Shown here in pieces: positions 1-8,600 of a stretch of 29,527 nt of DNA. Position 1 is the stretch's first letter, and each line of letters opens with the position of its first letter. The notes beneath the pieces were generated by a model. The model saw nothing but the letters and a program-made list of their open reading frames with translations. It had not been told where the DNA came from and searched no databases. The position numbers and the translations under genes are program-made. The DNA is from Bacteroidales bacterium (GTDB lineage: Bacteria > Bacteroidota > Bacteroidia > Bacteroidales > P3): NCBI GenBank assembly GCA_016296345.1, contig JAEDJL010000025.1, positions 1 to 29,527 on the forward strand. The letters are read 5' to 3'.

Positions 1-740
1 AAATAGAAAATATCACAATACCAACCACGTTCAACGTGCAACTCCTCGGCATACATAACTTGCCCTGCCTCTTGAGCCATTTGTAAGAAAGGTTTGGTAG
101 TTCCGTCGGTATATCTTACCATAGGTGTTTTGTTAGAATGACAAGGCGTAACTTCTCCCGTTTGCGGGTCTCTCTTGTAATACGAATAAGGGATAGTATT
201 AACCATCCAACTATGGCTGTATATATTTGCACCTTCTTCATAAAACTCCTCTGGAAACCATAGCGAGAGAGAAAAATCTCTGTTTACCGTTATCACATTG
301 TCAAACGAATATTCGTAAATATAAATTCGCTCATCTTCACGTTGATATGTTCGATGGAATACAGGTTTATAGACATCTGTAATAATAGTGTCGTTTAAAA
401 CATCTCTCAATCTTAAAGACATAAGTGTATCACTTTCGCTCCAAAACGAACCTAAAAAAATAACACCTGCCAATCGTGCAGTGGAATCACAAGGATAAAA
501 TTGTTCTATATCGGTAATAGTATCACCCGCACTCATTATAGGACGAAAAAGCACATTTGCATTAGGAGCAAGACATGCATTAGAACTCCCGCTTTCAGAT
601 AAGGATATAGTTCTGCAAGTTGAGAAAGCCGAGTGAAAACATATCCTTTCTAAGTAGTCATCTTCTCCATAATTTTGAGAGAAACACTCGACACTTGCAA
701 AAGCAAGCAAAGCCAATAAAAAAATCTTTGGTGTTTTCAT
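1..740 (-). CDS. secreted protein of unknown function (partial, 3' end outside window)
   Basis: An open frame of 246 codons runs from an ATG at 738-740 to the left edge without a stop, so the C-terminus is missing. The start MKTPKIFLLALLAFASVECF followed by SQN is a typical signal peptide, placing the product in the periplasm, outer membrane or outside the cell. The rest is rich in aromatic and acidic residues with several cysteines, and I recognise no family. It starts 14 nt after the stop of the secreted-protein gene at 755-2074, so the two are probably co-transcribed from the promoter at 2116-2146. A sorting domain could lie in the missing C-terminus, but that cannot be seen here. Confidence 0.8.
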   Translation of the reverse strand, partial: MKTPKIFLLALLAFASVECFSQNYGEDDYLERICFHSAFSTCRTISLSESGSSNACLAPNANVLFRPIMSAGDTITDIEQFYPCDSTARLAGVIFLGSFWSESDTLMSLRLRDVLNDTIITDVYKPVFHRTYQREDERIYIYEYSFDNVITVNRDFSLSLWFPEEFYEEGANIYSHSWMVNTIPYSYYKRDPQTGEVTPCHSNKTPMVRYTDGTTKPFLQMAQEAGQVMYAEELHVERGWYCDIFY

Positions 741-754
741 ATTGTTTTGGTTTT

Positions 755-2074
755 TTAATTATAATTGTCGCAATTTACTTGAAGCGTATCTGATGTTGGT
801 GATATTGTCAATGAATTACCCCAAGAAACAGAAAATGATGTATGATATAAGTTGCTACTTGGAGTAGCTACGTTACCGACATTAGAACCGGACATATTGA
901 TATAGTCAAATTTATTACAACTTGTCGGGGTCTCTTGTGTCTTGTCTTTTGCGAATAAAAGCAGATTAGTTGGTTTTGCTGCTACTCCTGCCAATATGTA
1001 GTTATACGGTTTATACATTCTTACGGAGTTAAAGTATGGATATCTACCATTGTAGCTGAAATATATAGCCTTTATTTGTGCCTGCAAAGGCAAACCTTGG
1101 TCAAGAGGAGCATAAACTACAAAATCTTTCCATTTATCATCTCCGACACCTCCCGAAGACATCAATACTAATAGTTCATTGTCGTCTTTGGAGTATTCAA
1201 TATCTCTGATTATGTTCTTTTGAGGGTGCATCAGTATTCTATCGTAAACAAACGTAATTTGAGAAGCAGGAGATAAATCAAATATTTGACAATATGTGTA
1301 TGCATCGTTAGGAAGCAATAGTATCTCTGAAACTGCTACATAGAGATTGTCGTATAGGTGTTTCAAAAAAAGCCTTCCATTCAAGTAGGCTATACCCAAA
1401 GGATTGGTGAAATAGCCTTCATCAGAAGGATATAAATTTCCCCTTTTGAGGCGATGCAAATAAATACTATTGCCATCTAAACCTGCAACCACTATAAATT
1501 CGTCATCAAGATCAACATCTTTCCATTTCTCACTCGTAGATACCGCTGCCGTAAGGTGGCATGCACTATTGGGCGATGTTGCTGCATCATTTAACTCAAA
1601 AATAAGACTGTTCGACCCCGACTCCCCTAATACAATAATATTGTCATAATCATGTGCGATGTCTTTGTATGCTTTTATTTTTGAAAGAGTATCTATCCCA
1701 TTTGGCAAATTAGTAGTAAAATCTATGGGATTTTGATTAAAGAAAGCATCGAAACTAAACCTGCCAACATAACTATTAGTATTTTTGCCACAAAAATATA
1801 CTATTTTGTTATCTGTAACGCAGAAATCGCTGACAGAATATCCTATTGGTATCTTTACTTTGCCACAATTCGTATCTCCGTTTTGCATCAAATAAAACGA
1901 ATACTGACCATTTTCACAAGACATAACGACAGAGGTGTTTTCCTCCAAAACTCTGACTACTTGCTTATAGTCATAATCTGAATGGCTTGTATCGGTAATG
2001 ATTGCACTCTCCAACTGTTGAGAGAAACCAATCTGCGAAAGCAGTACAAAGACTGCAAAAAGTAATTTCTTCAT
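755..2074 (-). CDS. secreted protein of unknown function, 439 aa
   Basis: The product begins MKKLLFAVFVLLSQIGFSQ, a clear signal peptide with a likely signal peptidase I site near residue 19, so it is exported. The mature part has many short hydrophobic beta-like stretches separated by polar turns (for example DEFIVVAGLDG and DDNELLVLMSSGG), suggesting an all-beta, possibly propeller-like fold; this is inference from composition. No catalytic motif and no T9SS C-terminal domain is evident (it ends DTLQVNCDNYN). It is the first gene of a two-gene operon with the partial secreted protein downstream and has a canonical promoter 42 nt upstream. Function unknown. Confidence 0.85.
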   Translation of the reverse strand: MKKLLFAVFVLLSQIGFSQQLESAIITDTSHSDYDYKQVVRVLEENTSVVMSCENGQYSFYLMQNGDTNCGKVKIPIGYSVSDFCVTDNKIVYFCGKNTNSYVGRFSFDAFFNQNPIDFTTNLPNGIDTLSKIKAYKDIAHDYDNIIVLGESGSNSLIFELNDAATSPNSACHLTAAVSTSEKWKDVDLDDEFIVVAGLDGNSIYLHRLKRGNLYPSDEGYFTNPLGIAYLNGRLFLKHLYDNLYVAVSEILLLPNDAYTYCQIFDLSPASQITFVYDRILMHPQKNIIRDIEYSKDDNELLVLMSSGGVGDDKWKDFVVYAPLDQGLPLQAQIKAIYFSYNGRYPYFNSVRMYKPYNYILAGVAAKPTNLLLFAKDKTQETPTSCNKFDYINMSGSNVGNVATPSSNLYHTSFSVSWGNSLTISPTSDTLQVNCDNYN

Positions 2075-2115
2075 ACTCTATATGTTTTTAATATTAAAAC
2101 TCACCATTGACGCCA

Positions 2116-2146
2116 CAAAGGTACAAAATTATTGTTTAATGACAAA
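2116..2146 (-). promoter_or_regulatory. Bacteroidota-type promoter for the two-gene secreted-protein operon
   Basis: On the minus strand TTTG (2146-2143) is followed after exactly 19 nt by TACCTTTG (2123-2116), matching the Bacteroidota consensus TTTG-N19-TAnnTTTG. The predicted transcription start is near 2109, giving a leader of about 35 nt before the ATG at 2074. Confidence 0.75.
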
Positions 2147-2258
2147 TTTTTCTACAAAAATGATTGAATTATTTTCTTGTGTTGCTCAATCCAAAACAAG
2201 CATACCAAAGAGGGAAAAGATAATCATATTTGTAAGTCTCTGCAAATCAGGTGTAACA

Positions 2259-2342
2259 GAACGCCGTTTCAGCAAAATAAAACGGCGTTTTATCCGACTG
2301 AAACGGCGATTTATTTTCCTAAATCGGCGTTTTGGTTTCTTT
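2259..2342 (+). repeat. array A: four 21-bp units with core AAACGSCGTTT
   Basis: The pentamers CGCCG, CGGCG, CGGCG and CGGCG start at 2262, 2283, 2304 and 2325, exactly 21 bp apart. Each sits in a core close to AAACGSCGTTT, which is its own reverse complement apart from the central G/C, and is followed by about 10 bp of AT-rich linker ending in ATA, CTG or CTA. A 23-nt stretch (2286-2308) is identical to the reverse complement of 18312-18334 in array B, so the two are related and inverted relative to each other. Confidence 0.85.
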
Positions 2343-2345
2343 ATG

Positions 2346-2406
2346 TTTTCGGGCTGAAAGTCCGGAAAGCATACGGCTTTGGCAGAGCATAGGCGATGCC
2401 CCCAAG
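2346..2406 (-). repeat. 60-bp palindromic repeat, left copy flanking the T9SS cargo gene
   Basis: This 61-nt segment aligns over its whole length, with one extra base, to the reverse complement of 3748-3807. Both contain a GGGCT/AGCCC hairpin and a larger hairpin with GGGGC/GCCCC arms. The left copy has decayed (AAAGTCC instead of AAAGCCC), so its stems are weaker. It resembles bacterial REP-like palindromes, but no transposase gene is nearby. Confidence 0.6.
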
Positions 2407-2524
2407 TTTGGCGGCTTGCGAGAGGACTTTTTTCTTGTGGTATGGAAATTTTTGCAGGCTCTTGCGAAACGAAATCAAAAGAAGCGGTGTCTTTAAGGAA
2501 ACAACAACAAAAACAATCTAAAAC

Positions 2525-3319
2525 ATGAAAAGATTTATTATTTCTTTGGCTGCACTACTTTGTGCAAATTTTGCAATCGGACAGGTTCAATACACCGACA
2601 TTAACCCCGATGCAACGGTAACAACCGCAGACGAAATGGGTTATCCCTTGACAATCGCAGTAGGAAATCAAAACCCTTCGGAGGCACAGTTCTATGTGCA
2701 GAACTATTGGTACGCAGATTATCCTGCATCTTCTTATCTTGCCGTCTTTGGAGACGGAGCAGGAGTGGTGGTAAGCCCGAGTGCGGAGTTTTCGGCAGGA
2801 TTGGTTCAGCCGCTTGCAGAAGGTACTCAGATAGGAGCATCTTCCTCTTGGTCAAATGATATGTTCCCAGTGTTGCACGACGGAGAGCTGCACACCGCAT
2901 GGGTTGGTCAGACCAAATATGCAGGACTTAAAGTAAAGTTCGGAGCAAACACCTACTATGCGTGGGTAAAACTTTCGGTAAATGCAAATCAGACCTTCAC
3001 CGTATATGAATATGCTGTGGAGACAACACCAAACAAAGCCATAGCAGCAGGCGACAAGGTGGGAAGTGCAAGCATTGTGAACGTGGTTGCAGCAGATTGG
3101 AGTGTATATCCCAACCCTGCAAACACAAGCCTCACAATCCAAGCTCCCGAAGGAGCAGAAAGAGTGTCGATGTTTGACATGAGCGGAAGAGAAGTAGTGA
3201 GACTTGAAAGCGTTTCACCTGTTCAAACCATAGACATCAGCAGCCTTACAAGCGGAAGCTACATCATGGCAATCACAACTCCCGAAGGCATGAGTGTCAA
3301 AAAGGTTGTGGTAAGATAG
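2525..3319 (+). CDS. secreted protein with T9SS type A C-terminal sorting domain, 264 aa
   Basis: Residues 1-19 (MKRFIISLAALLCANFAIG) form a signal peptide for Sec export. Residues 192-264, starting WSVYPNPANTSLTI and ending SYIMAITTPEGMSVKKVVVR, match the T9SS type A sorting domain (TIGR04183/Por_Secre_tail): the YPNP start, the MFDMSGREV strand and a final KKVVVR strand. Such proteins cross the outer membrane through SprA, encoded in this window at 20920-28104, and normally lose the tail when attached to the surface or released. The middle (about 20-190) is rich in Ala, Gly, Tyr and Val and looks all-beta; I do not recognise it. The gene is monocistronic, ends in a strong hairpin, and is flanked by inverted palindromic elements. 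Confidence 0.9.
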   Translation: MKRFIISLAALLCANFAIGQVQYTDINPDATVTTADEMGYPLTIAVGNQNPSEAQFYVQNYWYADYPASSYLAVFGDGAGVVVSPSAEFSAGLVQPLAEGTQIGASSSWSNDMFPVLHDGELHTAWVGQTKYAGLKVKFGANTYYAWVKLSVNANQTFTVYEYAVETTPNKAIAAGDKVGSASIVNVVAADWSVYPNPANTSLTIQAPEGAERVSMFDMSGREVVRLESVSPVQTIDISSLTSGSYIMAITTPEGMSVKKVVVR

Positions 3320-3354
3320 AACAACATTCAACCAATCGATAAAAACGTTTTCAA

Positions 3355-3394
3355 AAGGGTAAGCATGGTCATTTCATGCTTACCCTTGTTGTAT
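3355..3394 (+). terminator. intrinsic terminator after the T9SS cargo gene
   Basis: A perfect 13-bp stem (3355-3367 with 3375-3387, 7-nt loop) lies 36 nt after the stop codon and is followed by the T-rich TTGTTGTATT. The tail ACCCTTGTTGTATT recurs exactly in the terminator at 5653-5693. Confidence 0.75.
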
Positions 3395-3588
3395 TGTGGC
3401 GTAGAATATTGCGGATAGAGCGTTGTACAAGCTTGGTAGAAAATTGCTTGAGAGAACTCTGACCAAAAGTTCTGACAAACGTTGCAGCGTGAGGAAAGAA
3501 TTACTTGAAGATATTGGAAAAACAATACAGTCTGTCCAAATATCGGACTTTCAGACTGAGAGTAAAGAGGGAAGAAACGCAATCTCCA

Positions 3589-3807
3589 CGCCCTGAAGGG
3601 GCAAAAGCATAAAGCCCTGCGTAAAGCGAAGCGACACGCAGGGTAGGCAAATACTAAAATATTTACGCCCTGCAAGGGCAAAAGCGTAACTCACTGCAAG
3701 CATAACGCTTTTGCCCTTACAGGGCGGCTGCTATATTGTATCATTAACTCGGGGCGACGCTTACGCTCTGCCCCGAGCTGATTGCTTTTGGGCTTTCAGC
3801 CCGAAAA
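3589..3807. repeat. cluster of GC-rich palindromic repeats
   Basis: At least four hairpins are packed here. They are CCCTGCGT/ACGCAGGG (3615-3643), a 22-nt arm pair with one mismatch (3666-3687 with 3705-3726; arms contain GGGCAAAAGCGT), CTCGGGGC/GCCCCGAG (3748-3777) and GGGCT/AGCCC (3790-3802). The half-copy at 3589-3610 repeats the arm sequence of the second hairpin. The same arm, GGGCAAAAGCGT, recurs at 17350-17400. The last two hairpins form the element whose inverted copy lies at 2346-2406. Confidence 0.75.
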
Positions 3808-3864
3808 ATATCATAGCATGAAACAAAAAAAATGCACCGATACCGAAAAAAGTTTGCGAAAAAT

Positions 3865-3896
3865 TTTGTAGGTGTAGGTAAAATGTTGTAAATTTG
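3865..3896 (+). promoter_or_regulatory. possible promoter for the lipoprotein/barrel operon
   Basis: TTTG at 3865-3868 and TAAATTTG at 3889-3896 are separated by 20 nt, one longer than consensus. If used, transcription would start near 3903 and leave a leader of about 250 nt before the ATG at 4152. No closer box was seen. Confidence 0.45.
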
Positions 3897-4151
3897 CAGT
3901 GTCTTGCAAGACGTAGGAGTAGGTAAAAAATGGTTAATCGTGTTAAAGGAATGTCGTTATTGGCATGGGATAATAAAAGGAGGTTGTTATGTAGAATAAT
4001 GTAAGGATTGTGACTATATTAGGTTGCAGATAGAACAAGTTGTGATACTTGTGCTTTTTTAGAAGATTATGACAAAATAGTAATGGAAGTCTCTCTATTT
4101 TTGTCATTAGTTTACAGTTTCAGAGGCTTCAAAGTTTTAATTTTATAGATT

Positions 4152-4973
4152 ATGAAATTCAAAATAATGAAATTGTTTGCAGCGATAGCTGTTGCATCGC
4201 TTGTTTGCTTTGGAATGTTTTCATGTTCTGAAGATGAAAATAATGGAGAAGAAGTAAAAGTAATTACAAAGTCCTCTACTACGCCCGAAAATAGTGCTAA
4301 TCCCTATGATTATATCGGGGCATTACACAACGAAAAAGTTCACAAAATCATGAACGAAGCATTATCGAAATATGGTACAATAAATACGATTACAAAGTCT
4401 GAAATGTACCAAATTACGAGAGATGTGTTGGTGAGAGATAGTCTTTTTTCGTCAGAAGCAGAATTCTCAAGGAACGTTCCTCAAACATTATTAGAAGATA
4501 TTCTATCCGATGCTCAGAATTTGTGTATCAATAAAATCTCGAATAAGGGAATTAGTGAGGATGTTGCAAATCAGATTGCTACAATGTTTAATGCTTTTGA
4601 GATTAAAGCTGAGACAAGTGATAGTTATGCAGATTTCAAAAAAATAGTAACAGATATGGAAGCCAGCATTACTTCTTCAAATACGCTCAATAGTAATGAT
4701 AAGATAACCTTATTAAAAGCAACATCTATTGCAAGATATTCCTTGTATTATTGGTTTTCTTTTGAGGATTTAATGTTCAAATCAAAAAGACCAGTATGGA
4801 AGTACATTGCTGTAGCTTGTGCTGATATTTTAGGAGGGTGTATTCCTACGGGAAATGTGGGAACAGCAATAGCAGCTAGTGCGTTTATTACAACAGTTGT
4901 TGATTGGAACGAAAAACCAGAGACTCCAAAGCCAGAAGTTCCCGATAGTACAAATGTAGGAAGTAATCAATAG
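4152..4973 (+). CDS. predicted surface lipoprotein, 273 aa, unknown function
   Basis: The N-terminus ends in the lipobox FGMFSC, with the lipidated cysteine at residue 25. It is followed by SEDENNGEE, an acidic stretch like the lipoprotein export signals that send Bacteroidota lipoproteins to the cell surface. Residues 51-67 (NPYDYIGALHNEKVHKI) resemble a motif I associate with uncharacterised Bacteroidota lipoproteins. The middle is mostly helical. Near residues 223-250 lies a hydrophobic small-residue segment (CADILGGCIPTGNVGTAIAA) with glycine-zipper spacing, which could insert in or pack against a membrane, followed by a Pro/Lys/Glu-rich tail. The barrel gene starts 8 nt downstream, so the two products probably act together at the outer membrane. 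An alternative start is Met6. Confidence 0.85.
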   Translation: MKFKIMKLFAAIAVASLVCFGMFSCSEDENNGEEVKVITKSSTTPENSANPYDYIGALHNEKVHKIMNEALSKYGTINTITKSEMYQITRDVLVRDSLFSSEAEFSRNVPQTLLEDILSDAQNLCINKISNKGISEDVANQIATMFNAFEIKAETSDSYADFKKIVTDMEASITSSNTLNSNDKITLLKATSIARYSLYYWFSFEDLMFKSKRPVWKYIAVACADILGGCIPTGNVGTAIAASAFITTVVDWNEKPETPKPEVPDSTNVGSNQ

Positions 4974-4981
4974 GAGGGTAT

Positions 4982-5623
4982 ATGCTTAAAAAGAAATTAT
5001 GTGCCTTTGCATTCATAGCTTTAATCGGTGGATGCTTGTTTGCACAAAAGAATGAAGTTTGGGTTTCTCCTTACGTTGGTTTATCTACATTGAATAACGA
5101 CAACAAGGTTGCAGACTTTTACGGAGGCAAATCAAATGTTTTGAACTCTTGGAGTGCGGGTTTTGAGCTTGGATACACTTTCAATAATCTTTATCTTTTT
5201 GTTTCTGTTGAAGATGAGTTTGTGAATATGTCCGATGATGATGTTTGTATAGAATCATCTGTAAACTCTGTAGCAATAAATGCAGGGTATCCTATTTGGA
5301 AAATAGGTTCAAATGGATGTTCTCTTGATGCTCGTATCGGATTCGGCTTATATAATAGTAAGATAGAGAAAGCCGATAAAGTTTCAAACATCGCCTTAGG
5401 AACGGAGATTGTGAAACAAAATTACAACTTGTTCATACCGGTCGGACTGACACTTAATGTTCCTATTTCAACAGGAATAACTAGTCGCATGAGCTTACTT
5501 TACAGACAAAGTATCGAAACAGGTTCAAGCAAATATTTTGGTACGGATATAGAGCCTTACAATTATCCGTTCAACAAACTCGGTTCGTTATATTTCTCAA
5601 TAGGATTTACTTTCGGTATTTAA
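4982..5623 (+). CDS. outer-membrane beta-barrel protein, 213 aa
   Basis: The product starts with a signal peptide (MLKKKLCAFAFIALIGGCLFAQ), then shows alternating hydrophobic and polar strands with aromatic girdle residues (VWVSPYVGLSTL, AGFELGYTF, NLYLFVSVEDEF) and ends SLYFSIGFTFGI, a C-terminal strand like the beta-signal read by the BAM machinery. Its length suggests about 8-10 strands, as in small OmpA/OmpW-like barrels. It follows the lipoprotein gene by 8 nt with an AGGAGGG sequence overlapping the preceding stop, so it is translated from the same mRNA. Function unknown; a lipoprotein-barrel pair could be an adhesin, a small transporter or an assembly unit. Confidence 0.85.
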   Translation: MLKKKLCAFAFIALIGGCLFAQKNEVWVSPYVGLSTLNNDNKVADFYGGKSNVLNSWSAGFELGYTFNNLYLFVSVEDEFVNMSDDDVCIESSVNSVAINAGYPIWKIGSNGCSLDARIGFGLYNSKIEKADKVSNIALGTEIVKQNYNLFIPVGLTLNVPISTGITSRMSLLYRQSIETGSSKYFGTDIEPYNYPFNKLGSLYFSIGFTFGI

Positions 5624-5652
5624 GCCGACAAGAAATTTTCAAAACAGCTTTG

Positions 5653-5693
5653 AGGGTGAGTGCGAGGGTAAACGCATTCACCCTTGTTGTATT
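5653..5693 (+). terminator. terminator after the barrel gene, overlapping the 3' end of mfd
   Basis: Arms 5653-5664 and 5673-5684 pair over 12 bp with one G-T wobble and an 8-nt loop, followed by TTGTTGTATT. The stop codon of the convergent mfd (5678-5680) lies inside the right arm. The tail ACCCTTGTTGTATT is identical to that of the terminator at 3355-3394. Confidence 0.65.
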
Positions 5694-8600
5694 ATGGTTT
5701 GCAAAATCTTTACTGCCGAATAGACATCTCTGACTTGGTCGATTGAGAGGGAGAGTTTGTCGTCGCTCTGTTGCAAGGCACACAGGCGAGGGTAGCACTG
5801 AACGTATTGCAACAGCCTGCCGAAGAGTTCACTCGAATAGAACTCGCTCTGTTGGTCGGAGATGAAGCAGGCAGTCAGCTTGCCGCGTTTGAGGCTCAGC
5901 TTTTCGATTGCAAGTTTCTTTGCCAAGCGACGCAGCTTCACCACCTCAAACAGCTCGCTTGTCTGTTTTGGCAGCCTGCCGAAGCGGTCTGTCAGCTCGC
6001 TTTTGAGCTTCTCTGCCTCAAAGTCTTCTTCCATGCTGTCCAATCGCTTATAGACTTTGAGCCTTTCGACAATGTCGCTGATGTAAGTGTCGGGAATGAA
6101 AATTTCGAGGTCGGTTTCTATGGTGCAATTATCGACATAAGAGCCGTCCTTGCGTACTTGGTCGTCAAACAGCTCCTTAAACTCGGTGGTCTTCAACTCG
6201 TGCATTGCCTCATCGAGGATTTTTTGATAGGCATCGAAGCCTATCTCGGTGATAAAGCCGCTTTGTTCCGCTCCCAATATGTTTCCTGCTCCTCTTATGT
6301 CCAAGTCTCTCATTGCAATGGCAAATCCGCTGCCTATTGCGGAGAACTCTTCTATTGCTCTGAGCCTTTTGGCAGCCTCGTCGCTCAACACGCATTCGTC
6401 GGGTGCTATGAGGTAACAGTAAGCCTTCTTGTTGCTTCTGCCCACTCGACCTCTGAGCTGGTGCAGGTCGCTCAAACCGTAGTTTTGTGCCTGATTGATG
6501 ATTATGGTGTTGGCGTTGGGAATGTCCAATCCGTTCTCTACAATGGTTGTGGAGACCAACACATCGAACTCTCCTTCGATAAAGTTCATCATTATCTCTT
6601 CCAACTCTTCGCCTTTCATCTGTCCGTGGGCTGCAACCACCCTTGCCATAGGAACAAGTCGGCGTATCATGTCTGCCACCTCTTCGATGTTCTGCACCCG
6701 GTTGTGAACAAAATAGACCTGTCCCGAGCGTGAGAGTTCAAACATGATGACATCTCTTATCTTCTCATGGTTGAAAGGGATTATCTCGGTGCTTACGGGC
6801 TGTCGGTTGGCAGGAGGGGTGTTGATTACAGAGAGGTCTCTTGCTCCCATGAGGGAGAATTGAAGCGTTCGCGGAATAGGGGTGGCTGTGAGGGTGAGAG
6901 TGTCAAGGTTTACTTTGAGTGTTTTGAGCTTTTCTTTGACGCTCACTCCGAACTTGTGTTCTTCGTCAATTATCAGCAGCCCCAAGTCTTTGAAGTGTAC
7001 GTCTTTGCTCAGTATTCTGTGCGTTCCTATCAGCACATCGATTTTACCGCTTTCCAAGTCTTTCAAAATCTCTTTTATCTCTTTGCGAGTGCGGAAGCGG
7101 TTGAGGTAATCGACCTTGCAGGCGAAGCGTTCCAAGCGTTCGGAGAACGATTTGTAGTGCTGAAATGCCAAAATCGTTGTGGGAACAAGCACCGCAACCT
7201 GTTTGCCGTCGCACGCTGCCTTGAAGGCTGCCCGTATTGCCACCTCGGTTTTTCCAAAGCCCACATCGCCACAAACAAGCCTGTCCATGGGACAAGAAGA
7301 CTCCATGTCGTGTTTTACATCTCTTGTGGCTTTGTATTGGTCGGGAGTGTCTTCGTAGAGGAAGGAGGCTTCCAATTCGTTTTGCAGATAGCTGTCGGGA
7401 CTGAACGCAAAGCCTTTGCTCATCTTTCGTTTGGCATAGAGAGCGATGAGTTCTTTTGCAATGTCTTTTACTTTGCTTTTTGTCTTGTTTTTTAGTTTTT
7501 GCCAAGCGGTCGAGCCGAGACGGTTGAGCTTTGGTTCTACTCCTTCCTTGCCGCAGTAGCGGCTTACCTTGTGCAGAGCGTGTATAGAGACGTAAAGCAT
7601 ATCGTTGTCCTTGTACACCAAACGTATTGTCTCTTGTATTCTGCCGTTGTTGTTGATTTTTTCCAATCCTCCGAACTTTCCCACTCCGTAATCAATATGT
7701 GTAACGTAGTCGCCGGGCTTTAAGGTCAGCAGGTCTTCCATTGTGAGACGCTCTCTCTGGGAAGAGTTGTCGTCAAGGCGGCTTGCGTGAAAGCGATTGA
7801 AGATTTGGTGGTCGGTAAACAAGAGTGTCTTGGTGGAATGGTCGATAAATCCGCCTTGAAAGCCTGCCTTGATAAAGTGAATGTTCAATATGTGGTCTTT
7901 TGGCTTGAACTCGTCTATGATTTTCTCTATTCGCTCTTGCTGCTTGCGGTCGCTCACCCCTATGAAGCACTCGTAGGAAAGCTCAAACCACTTTTCGAGT
8001 TCTTTTATCAGCAGGTCGAAGGAAGAATTGAACTGCATCTGTCCCTCGCATTCAAGAGACAGAAGGGCAGAGTAGCGTTCGGGATATGCTGTTTCGCCAT
8101 GGAGTATATCTATGTTGGTGCTTCGGTTTAGCAGAGCTTCCATTTGCTCGCAGCTTGCAAAGACTTGTGAACTCTCGGTGTTGAGTTGCTCTGCCGAGGC
8201 GAAGCCTGATATGCAGCCTTTGCGTTCTTCGACCCATATAAGGGCATCTTGGGGCAGGTAGTCGGTAAGTGCAACTTTTTCGGTGAGGGTTTGAGTTGAG
8301 GAATTGTCGGCAAGGATTGTGATAGTGTCCTTTACTTCGATTGAAAGCTGAGAGGCAATGTCAAAAGTCCTTATACTCTCGACTTGGTCGCCGAATACTT
8401 CGATGCGGAAAGGCTGTTGCGAGGCAAAGGAATAAACATCTATTATGCCTCCGCGAAGAGAAAACTGACCCGCATCATACACTTGGGACACTCTTTCAAA
8501 GCCATAGTCGTCCAATTTGTCGATAAAATCGTCTATGTCGAGCATATCACCCTTGCGGACGCTTATCATCTTGGAGTGAAGGGTGCGAGAGGCAACGACC

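Larger units (their letters stand above)
2075..2524. other. intergenic region between divergent genes, carrying two repeat elements
   Basis: This 450-nt gap holds the minus-strand promoter at 2116-2146, a four-unit 21-bp array (2259-2342) and, almost abutting it, a palindromic element (2346-2406). The short open frames here are explained by the 21-bp periodicity and are not called as genes. No TAnnTTTG box is visible directly upstream of the plus-strand gene at 2525. Confidence 0.7.
3320..4151. other. 832-nt intergenic region with palindromic repeats and a possible long leader
   Basis: From left to right it holds the terminator of the cargo gene, about 190 nt with nothing recognisable, a cluster of hairpins (3589-3807), a promoter-like pair of boxes (3865-3896) and about 250 nt of AT-rich sequence before the lipoprotein gene. 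The latter contains the palindrome GTCTTGCAAGAC (3901-3912), a strong Shine-Dalgarno-like AAAGGAGG followed by an ATG-TAG start-stop pair near 3996, and a hairpin with arms TGACAAAATAG and CTATTTTTGTCA near 4069-4107. Open frames across the repeats are not credible genes. Confidence 0.6.

Noticed and set aside
2082..2392. Small basic proteins with Arg-Arg-Phe repeats as genes
   Set aside because: The frames overlap a promoter and array A, differ between loci in strand and start, and are fully explained by the 21-bp periodicity.
3328..3681. Minus-strand frame of 117 codons through the palindromic repeats
   Set aside because: The translation is the repeat read as protein; there is no plausible start context and it overlaps the terminator of the cargo gene.
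3987..4001. AAAGGAGG followed by ATG-TAG as a real minimal gene or regulatory start-stop site
   Set aside because: The Shine-Dalgarno match is striking, but Bacteroidota depend little on such sites and a single start-stop pair in AT-rich DNA is easily due to chance.
5771..7723. Long plus-strand open frames opposite mfd
   Set aside because: They are antisense to a full-length, motif-complete Mfd and show no recognisable domain; they arise from codon bias of the real gene.
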